A stretch of DNA of 64,000 nt, from assembly GCF_000702625.1 (NCBI RefSeq), contig NZ_JNIS01000001.1, forward strand, positions 682,001 to 746,000, given 5' to 3'. Made by a program: the position numbers and the translations under genes. The stretch is from Exiguobacterium oxidotolerans JCM 12280 (lineage in GTDB: Bacteria > Bacillota > Bacilli > Exiguobacteriales > Exiguobacteriaceae). Of the stretch, positions 25,551 through 33,947 are shown piece by piece (position 1 is the stretch's first letter; every line of letters starts with the position of its first letter). A model generated the notes under the pieces. It was given only the letters and a program-made list of their open reading frames with translations, was not told the origin of the DNA and did not search any database.

Positions 25551-26573
25551 TTAAAACTGTTCGCTGAAGCGAACGTCATTCGTATAGAAGTGGCGAATAT
25601 CATCGACCCCATATTTCAACATGGCGATTCGCTCAATCCCCATCCCGAAGGCAAATCCAGACATTTTCGTGCTATCATATTCTGCCATCTCAAGGACGTG
25701 TGGATGAACCATACCGGCACCTAAAATTTCAATCCAGCCTGTTTGTTTACAAATATTGCACCCTTTTCCACCACATTTAAAACACGAGACGTCGACTTCG
25801 ACCGATGGTTCTGTGAACGGGAAGAAGCTAGGACGTAATCGGATTTCACGTGCCTCCCCAAACATTTGCTTCACGAATGCTTCGAGCGTGCCTTTTAAGT
25901 CTGCCATTGAAATAGACTCTCCGACGACGAGTCCCTCGACTTGCATGAATTGGTGTGAGTGCGTCGCATCGTCTTCATCGCGACGATAGACTTTCCCCGG
26001 GCACAGAATCCGAATCGGTTCACCTTTTGAAGCGAGCATCGTCCGCGCTTGGACAGGTGACGTATGGGTCCGCATCAGAATTTCATCCGTGATGTAAAAT
26101 GAATCTTGCATATCGCGTGCCGGATGATCTTTCGGCAGGTTCAACATCTCGAAGTTGAACAAATCTTGTTCGACTTCAGGTCCTTCGGCAATCGTATAAC
26201 CGAGTCCAACAAAGATGTCCTCGATTTCGTCTGTGACTTGTTGCAATAAATGTGCTTGTCCGACTTTTTTCGGTCGACCCGGAAGTGTCACGTCAATCGC
26301 TTCAAGCGCTAGTTTTGCGTCCATCTCTTGTTGCTTGACGTCTACTAAACGTTGCTCGAGTTCTGTTTGGATGACACCACGAACCGCATTTGCAATTTCA
26401 CCGACGACCGGACGTTCTTCTGCTGATAATTTTCCCATTCCACGTAATACTTCTGTGATCGGACCTTTTTTTCCGAGATATTTGACACGGACATCATTTA
26501 ATTCTTTTTGTGTACTGGCTTGATTCACGAGTTGTAGCGCTTCGTCGCGAAGTGCCTCTAATTGTTCCCGCAT
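25551..26573 (-). CDS. pheS: Phenylalanyl-tRNA synthetase alpha subunit
   Basis: PheS (340 residues) carries the class II catalytic core: N-terminal coiled coil, motif 1 region, motif 2 ([42 protein letters not shown]) and motif 3 ([25 protein letters not shown]). Cysteines [12 protein letters not shown] are present near the C-terminus. The upstream GTG at 26582 is part of the ribosome-binding region AAAGGAGTG, so the ATG at 26571-26573 is preferred. Expression is under the T-box leader at 26598-26850. Confidence 0.97.
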   Translation of the reverse strand: MREQLEALRDEALQLVNQASTQKELNDVRVKYLGKKGPITEVLRGMGKLSAEERPVVGEIANAVRGVIQTELEQRLVDVKQQEMDAKLALEAIDVTLPGRPKKVGQAHLLQQVTDEIEDIFVGLGYTIAEGPEVEQDLFNFEMLNLPKDHPARDMQDSFYITDEILMRTHTSPVQARTMLASKGEPIRILCPGKVYRRDEDDATHSHQFMQVEGLVVGESISMADLKGTLEAFVKQMFGEAREIRLRPSFFPFTEPSVEVDVSCFKCGGKGCNICKQTGWIEILGAGMVHPHVLEMAEYDSTKMSGFAFGMGIERIAMLKYGVDDIRHFYTNDVRFSEQF

Positions 26574-26597
26574 GCTCGTCACTCCTTTTTTTCAAAT

Positions 26598-26850
26598 AAA
26601 AAACGCCCCTTCAGCAAATGCCGAAGGGACGATTTAATTCAATCGTGGTACCACCCTTGTTCGACTTGAATCCATCAAGTCCTCAAGTAGCGCGATAACG
26701 GGCGCTTCCCGTCACGATCTCTCGTGCGACTCCGGAGTGAATTCAGCTAGCGGATTCGTAAAGAAGCTTGCAGTCTAAGGCTTCCTCTCCCTAATCGAAT
26801 CGTTCTCTAACCTACTCTGTTCCATCAACGTCTAATTAAATGTTCTACTG
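26598..26850 (-). ncRNA. T-box leader of pheST
   Basis: On the minus strand the leader has the T-box sequence AAGGGTGGTACCACG (26644-26658), which base-pairs with uncharged tRNA acceptor ends, and a terminator (CCCTTCGGC / GCTGAAGGGG, then TTTTTT at 26598-26629). UUC in TGAATTCACT at about 26748-26757 is a possible Phe specifier, but I did not fold stem I in full. Low tRNA-Phe charging would favour the antiterminator and raise pheST expression. Confidence 0.93.
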
Positions 26851-26856
26851 TAACTC

Positions 26857-26885
26857 ACTTTAGCATGAACGCTTCAGTGATTCAA
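26857..26885 (-). promoter_or_regulatory. pheST promoter
   Basis: TTGAAT (26880-26885), 17-base spacer, TAAAGT (26857-26862) with TG just before the -10. It overlaps the stop codon of the upstream methyltransferase gene. Confidence 0.6.
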
Positions 26886-27637
26886 TCGACCGGAGCAAAA
26901 TGATACAGTAAAATTCCTGCCGCAACGGCTGCATTGAGTGATTCGGCTTTTCCGCGAATTGGAATGTAAGCACGTCCATCACATTGGTCGAGCAATTCTG
27001 GTGCAACACCTTGTGCTTCATTCCCGATGATGAGTCCGATTGCCCCAAGATTTTCGACTTCTGTATACGGATTGGCATTGCGTAGTGCCGTTCCGAGAAC
27101 GAACACCCCTAATTCATGCAAGTCTTGAATCGCTTCATCAAGCGACATCATGATGACCGGCAAGTGGAAAATCGAACCTTGTGTTGCGCGGAGGACTTTG
27201 CTGTTGTAGACATCAACTGTCCCGTGACCAATGATGACACCATCGAACCCGGCAGCATCGGCTGTCCGAATCATCGTTCCGACATTACCCGGGTCTTGCA
27301 GGCGATCGAGTAACAGGTAACGGCCACGCTCTAAGCGCTCCGTTTGCTCTTTCATCTCACAAACTGCGAAAATCCCTTGTGTCGTTTCTGTTTCTGACAA
27401 GACTTTGGCAACTGATTCGTCAATTGTGATCAAGTCAGCCGCATTTTTCTTCCAAGAACCAGGAACCTGAACATCCTCACGGACAATCAACTCTTTGATG
27501 ATTCCAGCGCGAACAGCCTCTTCAACAAGATGCTCTCCTTCAATGAGGAAACGTTTTGTCTGAAGACGTCCTTTTTTTGTTAAAAGTTTTTTCCATTGTT
27601 TGACAATCTCATTCTTCGTAGAAGAAATATGTTTCAT
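26882..27637 (-). CDS. ysgA: SpoU/TrmH-family RNA 2'-O-methyltransferase (YsgA-like)
   Basis: This 251-residue protein has an N-terminal L7Ae-like substrate-binding region (SSTKNEIVKQWKKLLTKKGRLQTKRFLIEGEHLVEEA) and the knotted SPOUT domain with motifs 1-3: LLLDRLQDPGNVGTMIRTADAAGFDGVII, IIGNEAQGVAPELLDQCDGRAYIPIRGKAESLNAAVAAGILLY. It transfers a methyl group from SAM to a ribose 2'-OH, probably in 23S rRNA; the site is not known from sequence. It lies just before pheS as ysgA does in B. subtilis. Confidence 0.9.
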   Translation of the reverse strand: MKHISSTKNEIVKQWKKLLTKKGRLQTKRFLIEGEHLVEEAVRAGIIKELIVREDVQVPGSWKKNAADLITIDESVAKVLSETETTQGIFAVCEMKEQTERLERGRYLLLDRLQDPGNVGTMIRTADAAGFDGVIIGHGTVDVYNSKVLRATQGSIFHLPVIMMSLDEAIQDLHELGVFVLGTALRNANPYTEVENLGAIGLIIGNEAQGVAPELLDQCDGRAYIPIRGKAESLNAAVAAGILLYHFAPVD

Positions 27638-27640
27638 GGT

Positions 27641-28723
27641 TTACCCCTCGTAAATCGCTTGGACTGCTTGCGTATCTAAACGTTTCGTAACGGCAACGAT
27701 TAAATCGACTGCTGCTTCGAAATCTGCTTTATGCATAATGGAAACGTTCGTATGCAAGTAACGGATTGGTACTGTCAATGCGAGCGAAGGAACTCCTGTG
27801 TTCGATAAATGGAATTTCGCAGCATCCGTCCCACCACCCGGTGTTAGGTCCAATTGATATTTAATGTTTTCTTCTTTTGCGACACCTGTGACGAAATCGA
27901 TTAATCCGCGGTGCGCGATCATCGTCGCATCAAACATGATGACTTGAACACCTTCTCCAAGTTTCGACAATGCTTCGCGATCCGTCATTCCTGGTGTATC
28001 ACCCGGAATCCCTGTGTCAACTGCAAACGCAATCGATGGATGAATCAAGTTCGCAGCCGTTTGCGCGCCACGAAGCCCAACTTCTTCTTGCACCGTTGCT
28101 CCTGCAAAAATTGTGTTCGGATGTCCTTCTTCTTTTAAACGTTTGATGGCTTCAATCGCAATCGCACAGCTAATCCGGTTATCCCAAGCTTTTGCCATCA
28201 AGAAATTCTCATTTTTCATCACAGTAAATTCGCAATGTGGAACGACCGTATCTCCTGGTCGGATTCCCCAACCTTCGACTTCTTCTTTCGAAGTAGCACC
28301 GATATCAATAAACATTTCTTTGATATCGACTGGTTTATTGCGCGCTTCCGGTGGTAAAACATGAGGTGGTTTCGCACCGATTACGCCTGGAATGACTTCT
28401 CCAGATGATGTCACAATGTTCATACGCTGTGCTAGAAGCACTTGTCCCCACCAACCACCGAGTGGTTGGAAGCGGAGAAACCCTTTTTCATCAACCCTTG
28501 TCACCATAAATCCAACTTCATCCATGTGACCGGCAATTAAAATACGAGGCGCATCATCTTCTGCCCCTTTGTGTTCCGCGAATAAGCTACCTAACCCATC
28601 TTGATGGAATGCTTCAGCGTGAGGTTCTAGATACTCCCGCATGAGTTGGCGTACTTCTTTCTCGTTCCCAGGTACTCCCGTTGCGTCCGTTAGACGCTTC
28701 AACATATGTAATTGTTCATTCAT
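27641..28723 (-). CDS. ysdC: M42-family aminopeptidase (YsdC-like)
   Basis: The 360-residue protein is a co-catalytic metallopeptidase of family M42. Metal ligands and catalytic residues are visible: GHMDEVG, AKAWDNR, TVQEEVGLRGAQ, AVDTGIPGDTPG and IRYLHTNVS, with the inserted PDZ-like dimer domain after residue 70. It trims N-terminal residues from peptides in the cytoplasm as large oligomers. A GAGGAGG site precedes the ATG. The gene ends 3 bases before the methyltransferase gene, so the two are probably one unit; the location matches ysdC. Confidence 0.93.
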   Translation of the reverse strand: MNEQLHMLKRLTDATGVPGNEKEVRQLMREYLEPHAEAFHQDGLGSLFAEHKGAEDDAPRILIAGHMDEVGFMVTRVDEKGFLRFQPLGGWWGQVLLAQRMNIVTSSGEVIPGVIGAKPPHVLPPEARNKPVDIKEMFIDIGATSKEEVEGWGIRPGDTVVPHCEFTVMKNENFLMAKAWDNRISCAIAIEAIKRLKEEGHPNTIFAGATVQEEVGLRGAQTAANLIHPSIAFAVDTGIPGDTPGMTDREALSKLGEGVQVIMFDATMIAHRGLIDFVTGVAKEENIKYQLDLTPGGGTDAAKFHLSNTGVPSLALTVPIRYLHTNVSIMHKADFEAAVDLIVAVTKRLDTQAVQAIYEG

Positions 28724-28735
28724 CTGATTTCCTCC

Positions 28736-29218
28736 TCAGTAACCGTTGTCTTGGCGAACATGATTCGCCTCGTTTTTTGCAACATAAGCCTTGAAAATCA
28801 TTTCTTGTGTAAAACCAAGTGTAGCACCTAATGCTAGGTATGCACCAATTAAAACATCGTAACTTTGTTCTGTTCTTGAAATCGCGAAGACATTTGTTTT
28901 ATTGTAAACATCTAAAAACGCGTCTGTCGCAGTCAAATAGTAGTCCCCTTCAACGAATCGATCTTTCTTATAATCAAGAGCTAGACCGAGCGATAGGAGG
29001 AAATGGACGCCATCGACATATTCCTCAAGAATCGTAACTTGTGCTGATGGTCCCTTTGTCGACCAAAATTTAAAGCAACGTGTTTCATTCGCCAGTTCAC
29101 CTAACTCTACTAATAGGGCAAGCAACCGCTCATCAAACTGATTCCCGGTCAAATTATGTTCTGACTGGATTCGTTTATCTAACTGTTCCTGCATCTCAAA
29201 AAGTGTCAACCAGTCCAT
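28736..29218 (-). CDS. All-alpha dUTPase-like (MazG-fold) protein
   Basis: From the ATG at 29216-29218 (GAAGGAG site) the product is 160 residues. It has the all-alpha NTP pyrophosphatase layout of dUTPase_2: LLALLVELGELANETRCFKFWSTKGP with the metal-binding ExxE-type helix, then ILEEYVDGVHFLLSLGLAL with the second acidic pair. It likely hydrolyses dUTP or a related non-canonical nucleotide, keeping uracil out of DNA. It lies between the M42 peptidase and rplT, where B. subtilis has ysdA-ysdB. Confidence 0.85.
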   Translation of the reverse strand: MDWLTLFEMQEQLDKRIQSEHNLTGNQFDERLLALLVELGELANETRCFKFWSTKGPSAQVTILEEYVDGVHFLLSLGLALDYKKDRFVEGDYYLTATDAFLDVYNKTNVFAISRTEQSYDVLIGAYLALGATLGFTQEMIFKAYVAKNEANHVRQDNGY

Positions 29219-29292
29219 CGTAATTCTCCTTCTATCCCAAAAAATAAAACATAGACACAAACCTCTGCCTATTACCTATTTTAGCATTCCTC

Positions 29293-29326
29293 AAAAAAAA
29301 ACGCCGGAGAATTAAATTCCCCGACG
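29293..29326 (-). terminator. Terminator of the infC-rpmI-rplT operon
   Basis: CGCCGGAGAAT / ATTCCCCGACG stem with a long T run on the minus strand. Confidence 0.8.
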
Positions 29327-29337
29327 AATTGTAGAAC

Positions 29338-29697
29338 TTAAGCGTTCAATTTTGCTTTTGCTGAGTCAGCAAGTGAAGCAAATGCAGCTGAATCTGTAAC
29401 TGCGAGGTCAGCAAGCATCTTACGGTTGATGTCGATACCCGCAAGTTTGAGACCATGCATCATGCGGCTATAAGAAAGACCGTTGATACGTGCAGCCGCA
29501 TTGATCCGAGTGATCCAGAGGCGACGGAAGTCATGTTTCTTTTGACGACGGTCACGGTAAGCATACATGAGAGATTTCATAACTTGCTGTTTCGCTACCT
29601 TGAAGAGTGTATGTTTCGAGCCGTAATAGCCCTTAGCTAATTTGAGTTGTTTTTTACGACGTTGACGAGTCGTATATCCGCCTTTTACGCGTGGCAT
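29338..29697 (-). CDS. rplT: Ribosomal protein L20
   Basis: L20 (119 residues) binds 23S rRNA early in 50S assembly. The basic N-terminal arm ([25 protein letters not shown]) and the conserved core ([33 protein letters not shown]) are intact. L20 is also the repressor of this operon in Bacillus through binding the infC leader. It is the last gene before the terminator. Confidence 0.98.
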   Translation of the reverse strand: MPRVKGGYTTRQRRKKQLKLAKGYYGSKHTLFKVAKQQVMKSLMYAYRDRRQKKHDFRRLWITRINAAARINGLSYSRMMHGLKLAGIDINRKMLADLAVTDSAAFASLADSAKAKLNA

Positions 29698-29734
29698 ATA
29701 AATTCCCTCCTAAATCTGTGTACGATTGAATAAA

Positions 29735-29929
29735 TTACTTCGCGATCATGTGACGGATGCGTTTGAAGTCACCCGATGATACCATGCTAGCTTTACGTAA
29801 TTTACGTTTCGCTTTAGTTGATTTGTTACCGAATAAGTGGCTTGTGTAAGCACGACCACGTTTCAATTTGCCAGAAGCAGTACGTTTGAAACGCTTAGAA
29901 GCACCGCGGTGCGATTTCATTTTAGGCAT
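29735..29929 (-). CDS. rpmI: Ribosomal protein L35
   Basis: This 64-residue basic protein begins [24 protein letters not shown], the standard L35 N-terminus, and is part of the 50S subunit. It lies between infC and rplT in the conserved operon. A GGAGGGA site precedes the ATG. Confidence 0.97.
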   Translation of the reverse strand: MPKMKSHRGASKRFKRTASGKLKRGRAYTSHLFGNKSTKAKRKLRKASMVSSGDFKRIRHMIAK

Positions 29930-29956
29930 GAGAGATTCCCTCCTACTTCGATTCGA

Positions 29957-30472
29957 TTAGTCTTCTTTCTTTGGAGCAAGCACTAAGAACATGCTGCGTC
30001 CTTCCATCTTCGGTCTCTGTTCAACTACACCGAACTCGCTTAAATCCGTAGCGAGACGTTCAAGGACACGTCTACCGATTTCCGAGTGAGTGATGGCACG
30101 TCCGCGGAAGCGAATACTCGCTTTCACTTTGTTACCATTCTCTAAGAATTTCTTCGCATTACGGAATTTCGTTTGGAAGTCATTCTCCTCGATTGTTGGG
30201 CTGAGACGGACTTCTTTCATCTGAATCACTTTCTGATTCTTCCGAGTTTCTTTGTCCTTCTTTTGCAACTCGAAACGGTATTTACCGTAGTCCATGATTT
30301 TACATACAGGCGGCGTTGCTTGTGGTGCGACCATGACGAGGTCAAGGTCAGCTTCCTCAGCGAGACGCAATGCCTCAGTGCGTGATTGGACTCCAAGTTG
30401 TGCACCATCCGCTCCGATAAGACGAACTTCTCGAGCGCGGATGCCTTCATTGATTAACAGATCTTTGCTAAT
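29957..30472 (-). CDS. infC: Translation initiation factor IF-3 (rare ATT start)
   Basis: IF-3 (171 residues) starts [27 protein letters not shown] and has the two known domains joined by a lysine-rich linker ([25 protein letters not shown], then [23 protein letters not shown]). No suitable ATG, GTG or TTG fits the family start. GGAGG lies 8 bases before ATT (30470-30472), the same rare start used for infC in bacilli, by which IF-3 limits its own synthesis. An ATG at 30487 overlaps that ribosome site and is unlikely. Confidence 0.95.
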   Translation of the reverse strand: MSKDLLINEGIRAREVRLIGADGAQLGVQSRTEALRLAEEADLDLVMVAPQATPPVCKIMDYGKYRFELQKKDKETRKNQKVIQMKEVRLSPTIEENDFQTKFRNAKKFLENGNKVKASIRFRGRAITHSEIGRRVLERLATDLSEFGVVEQRPKMEGRSMFLVLAPKKED

Positions 30473-30481
30473 GGTTAGCAC

Positions 30482-30675
30482 CTCCATCGTGCAGAGCACG
30501 AAAAATGAATGATATAAAACGCTATAAAAAAAGCGTCGGCAGTTTTTCCCGCCCACACTCATAAAGAATACAATAGTCAGAGAACACTCTACTATCACAT
30601 ATCATCATGATGGACCAGCACAGATTGTCTGTACATGGTGAGAAGCGGGATGCTTCTGCTTTGTTGTCATTTCAC
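30482..30675 (-). ncRNA. L20-type autoregulatory leader of infC-rpmI-rplT
   Basis: After the promoter the minus-strand RNA carries CATCCCGCTTCTCACC and a series of hairpins. These end in a terminator: an 8-bp bulged stem GTGGGCGG / CTGCCGACGC followed by seven T residues (about 30530-30560). Bacillus infC operons have such a leader, in which L20 binding leads to early termination. The match is by context and partial sequence. Confidence 0.7.
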
Positions 30676-30681
30676 TTTGCT

Positions 30682-30711
30682 ATCATAGCACTTACTTTCC
30701 CGTGATGTCAA
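30682..30711 (-). promoter_or_regulatory. infC operon promoter
   Basis: TTGACA (30706-30711), 18-base spacer, TATGAT (30682-30687). Confidence 0.75.
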
Positions 30712-30858
30712 GCCGCTTTATCAGTTCAATTAGAACGTTGCTCACACACTTGATTATAATAGCAATCCTAAGTTCGTTTAGCAAGAAGTTTCTGATTAGA
30801 AACGAATGGGTAAATTTATCTTGTGCTAAAAATTATTTATTTAAACAGTGCTTATTTC

Positions 30859-30887
30859 TTTACTTAGAATGATTATTGTTTTATAAT
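30859..30887 (+). promoter_or_regulatory. katA promoter with PerR box
   Basis: TTTACT (30859-30864), 17-base spacer, TATAAT (30882-30887). The spacer contains TTAGAATGATTATTG (30864-30878), which matches the PerR consensus TTATAATnATTATAA at all but three positions. Peroxide-induced expression is expected. Confidence 0.7.
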
Positions 30888-30920
30888 GGTTTTAATCTTA
30901 CATAAGGGGGAGTTAAAATA

Positions 30921-32394
30921 ATGAATGAAAACGAAAAGAAATTAACGACGAATCAGGGTGTGCCGATTGGGGACAACCAAAACTCACGTACAGCTGGACG
31001 TCGCGGACCTACTTTATTAGAAGACTATCAATTAATCGAAAAAATTGCTCACTTTGACCGTGAGCGCGTACCAGAACGTGTTGTACACGCACGCGGCTTC
31101 GGCGCACACGGTGTCTTTAAAGTAAAAAATTCGATGAAAAAATATACAAAAGCGGCTTTCTTACAAGAAGAAGGAACAGAAGTCCCTGTCTTCGCCCGCT
31201 TCTCTACCGTCATTCATGGTACACACTCTCCTGAAACACTCCGTGACCCACGCGGCTTCTCTGTTAAATTCTATACAGAAGAAGGAAACTGGGATTTCGT
31301 CGGTAACAACTTACCGGTCTTCTTCATTCGAGATGCAATGAAGTTCCCGGATATGGTTCATTCATTAAAACCAGATCCACGGACAAACATCCAAGATCCT
31401 GATCGCTACTGGGATTTCATGACACTCCGCCCTGAATCAACGAATATGTTGATGCACATCTTCACAGATGAAGGAATTCCAGCAAGCTACCGTAAAATGC
31501 GTGGTTCTTCTGTTCACTCATTCAAATGGGTAAACGCACACGGTAACACGGTCTATATCAAATTACGTTGGGTACCAAAAGAAGGCGTTCATAACCTGTC
31601 TGCTGACGAAGCAACAGAAGTTCAAGGAAAAGATTTCAATCACGCATCAAACGATACATTCCAGGCTATCGAAAATGGAGACTTCCCAGAATGGGACCTC
31701 TTCGTTCAAGTACTCGACCCTGCTGATGTCGAAAACTTCGACTTCGACCCACTTGATGCTACAAAAGACTGGTTCGAAGATGTCATTGTTCCAACACGTC
31801 GGAACAATGACATTAAACAAAAACGTCGACAACTACTTTGCCGAAACAGAATCAGTCGGTTTCAACCCAGGTGTCCTTGTACCAGGTATGTTACCGTCTG
31901 AAGATAAATTACTTCAAGGTCGTTTATTCTCTTACTCTGATACACAACGTCACCGGATCGGACCGAACTATCAACAGCTTCCAATCAACTGTCCGTTCGC
32001 TCAAGTCAACAACTACCAGCGTGATGGTGCAATGCCGTTTAAGCAGCAAACAAGTTCAGTCAACTACGAACCAAACCGTTACCAAGATGAACCGAAACAA
32101 ACACCTGAGTATACGGAAGACACACAGCCACTCCATGATGACATTCATGGCCGTCTCGAAATCGAGAAAACGAATAACTTCGGACAAGCTGGTGAAGTCT
32201 ACCGTCGTATGACGGAAGAAGAACAGATGGCCCTTCTCAATAACCTTGTGAATGACCTTCAACAAGTACGTCACGAAAACACGGTCTTACTTGCAATCTG
32301 TAACTTCTACCGTGCCGATGCGTCACTCGGTGAAAAGTTATCGGAAGCATTAAACGTCGATATCAAACCGTTCTTGCAACAAATGCAAAAATGA
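30921..32394 (+). pseudogene. katA: Catalase gene interrupted by a frameshift
   Basis: A clade-typical haem catalase is split into two frames. Residues 1-289 (30921-31787) are normal and include the catalytic H56 ([12 protein letters not shown]) and Asn in [14 protein letters not shown]. After FEDVI the frame is lost and ends at 31901 after 37 unrelated residues. The continuation [12 protein letters not shown] lies one base on (31789-32394, 201 residues) and holds the proximal haem tyrosine region GRLFSYSDTQRHRIGPNY. Two bases seem to be missing at about 31788; restoring them would give about 491 residues, the length I recall for Exiguobacterium catalase. No slippery signal is visible, so a real mutation or a sequencing error is more likely than recoding. 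Confidence 0.85.
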
Positions 32395-32410
32395 TAAGCC
32401 GTATAAACGA

Positions 32411-32446
32411 ACAGCCTACTCCTGAATCGGGAGTGGGCTGTTTTTA
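32411..32446. terminator. Terminator between katA and the beta-helix gene
   Basis: ACAGCCtACTCC / GGGAGTgGGCTGT stem with T runs; it can serve both convergent genes. Confidence 0.85.
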
Positions 32447-32549
32447 ATTATAGAAACACTACTGACGGAAGACTTTTACATGGGATGACCCGTTCTTTTT
32501 TTGCAGCAACCACTTGTCACACTTCGCTTCAATCCGGAATTTATATGCT

Positions 32550-33746
32550 TCATGGGACAAAATTGAACCGTTCTGATGTCTCTACTGAAAAATCATTCAA
32601 TTTCGAATAGAGTACGACTTGCCCGACGTTGACTTGTTTGATTTTATTTTTACGAAAATTCAACTTTTCAGCATCCGTAAATCGATTATAGACGGGTTTA
32701 AATCCATTACTTTGATGTGGTTGCATTTGAATCGCACGATCTGTATTTTCAATCTTATTACCTTTGATGATTCCACCAATGACACCGCGTCCGAGAATCG
32801 CAATCGCCTTTCCATCTGCTCGATGAACGTTTCGGATTGTATTCATTTGAACGATTGGCTTCTCCCAATTCATCATCGAAATCGCGTGATCTTTCGTACC
32901 ATCAATCGTATTGTACTCAATTCGAATATTCTGATGTGGACGGTCTTGCGAGTATTGGTGGGTACCGACTGCGACATTAATGTTTTTGAACGTATTGTTT
33001 CGAATCACAATGTTTTGATTCGGTGTCCGATCCTGCGCAGACCACTTCCATCGAAATCCTTGTGTTACCGGATCAGGTGTATCTAAATTAATTGATTCAT
33101 TGGGTCCCGTATTTTTAATCATCGTCGCATTGATGAATGCCATATTTTCTATCACAGCATGATTCGTTGCATCTAACTCAATCGCGTGTGAACCGTTTTG
33201 GTTACGAATCGTCAGTCCACCGATGTAAAGATTCGCGTTATGGGCGATCGCAAAGGCTGCGCCTCTAGCGAGATGACTTAAGTCGATTTGTGCATTGCCC
33301 TGACCTTCAATCGTCACATGATGTGAACCGTTATATTTTCCGACCGTTGTCTTCAGACGCAAAACGGATGGTGGGACGAGGTCGAAGACACTTGTTGTTG
33401 CTGCGATTTTTGTCGTCCCGGTATCGAATGTCTTTTTGATGACGGCACCATCTTCTAGACGAATCGTCGTATTCGATGGAACCCCCACACGAATCGGCGA
33501 CAGATACGTTCCTTTCGCTAAGACAAGCGTCCCGCCGCCTTCCGCCTCAATTTTTTCTAAATAAGACCGCAACGTATAATAGTTTTTTGTTTTTTCATTA
33601 TATGTCGAATACTTTCGTAAAACAGAATCAATCGGCTCCGTCCGAGGTGTAATCCGGTATGTTTTCATACTTTCGACTCGTTCGATGTCCGGCGCAATGA
33701 AGGTAAACGACATCGCACAAAGACACACTAAAATTAATTTCTTCAA
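32550..33746 (-). CDS. Secreted right-handed parallel beta-helix protein
   Basis: The product (398 residues from TTG at 33744-33746; an ATG at 33764 is possible but lacks a ribosome site) begins with a signal peptide-like segment (KKLILVCLCAMSFTFIAP). After a pectate-lyase-like start (EAEGGGTLVLAKGTYLSPIRVGVPSNTTIRLEDGAVI) come repeated coils of the N-x-I/V type: HVTIEGQGNAQIDL, LYIGGLTIRNQNG, HAVIENMAFIN, NIVIRNNTFKNI, NIRIEYNTIDGT, GGIIKGNKIENT. This fold is common in polysaccharide lyases and hydrolases, but I see no clear catalytic triad. It is an extra gene between infC and thrS and probably acts outside the cell on a glycan. Confidence 0.8.
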   Translation of the reverse strand: MKKLILVCLCAMSFTFIAPDIERVESMKTYRITPRTEPIDSVLRKYSTYNEKTKNYYTLRSYLEKIEAEGGGTLVLAKGTYLSPIRVGVPSNTTIRLEDGAVIKKTFDTGTTKIAATTSVFDLVPPSVLRLKTTVGKYNGSHHVTIEGQGNAQIDLSHLARGAAFAIAHNANLYIGGLTIRNQNGSHAIELDATNHAVIENMAFINATMIKNTGPNESINLDTPDPVTQGFRWKWSAQDRTPNQNIVIRNNTFKNINVAVGTHQYSQDRPHQNIRIEYNTIDGTKDHAISMMNWEKPIVQMNTIRNVHRADGKAIAILGRGVIGGIIKGNKIENTDRAIQMQPHQSNGFKPVYNRFTDAEKLNFRKNKIKQVNVGQVVLYSKLNDFSVETSERFNFVP

Positions 33747-33867
33747 TCGTTCCACCCCTCTCATCCATGTATCGGCCGATTCTCAAAAACTATGTAGATA
33801 CAAAGCGGGTGGACTCGAAAATTTCTCCAAAATCCATCGGGGTGAGCTACGATTCCTCCCGGATGCA

Positions 33868-33916
33868 AGAAAAAGCCAGCTTCCCCGTGCCCTTGACGGA
33901 CAGGAAAGCTGGCTTG
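33868..33916 (-). terminator. thrS terminator
   Basis: AAGCCAGCTT / AAGCTGGCTT stem with a GC-rich loop and a T run on the minus strand. Confidence 0.8.
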
Positions 33917-33947
33917 TGTCGTGCTAACCGATTCAGATTATTATTGA

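Noticed and set aside
25551-26573. Zinc finger in PheS as a sign of fusion
   Set aside because: The cysteines [12 protein letters not shown] are a known feature of many bacterial PheS proteins, so this is not a fusion.
31785-31795. Programmed frameshift in katA
   Set aside because: No slippery heptamer, stop-codon pause or stimulatory stem is evident at the junction, and catalases are not known for recoding.
32619-33086. 155-residue plus-strand frame opposite the beta-helix gene
   Set aside because: The minus-strand frame has a signal peptide and repeated beta-helix coils; the plus frame has neither a ribosome site nor recognisable features.
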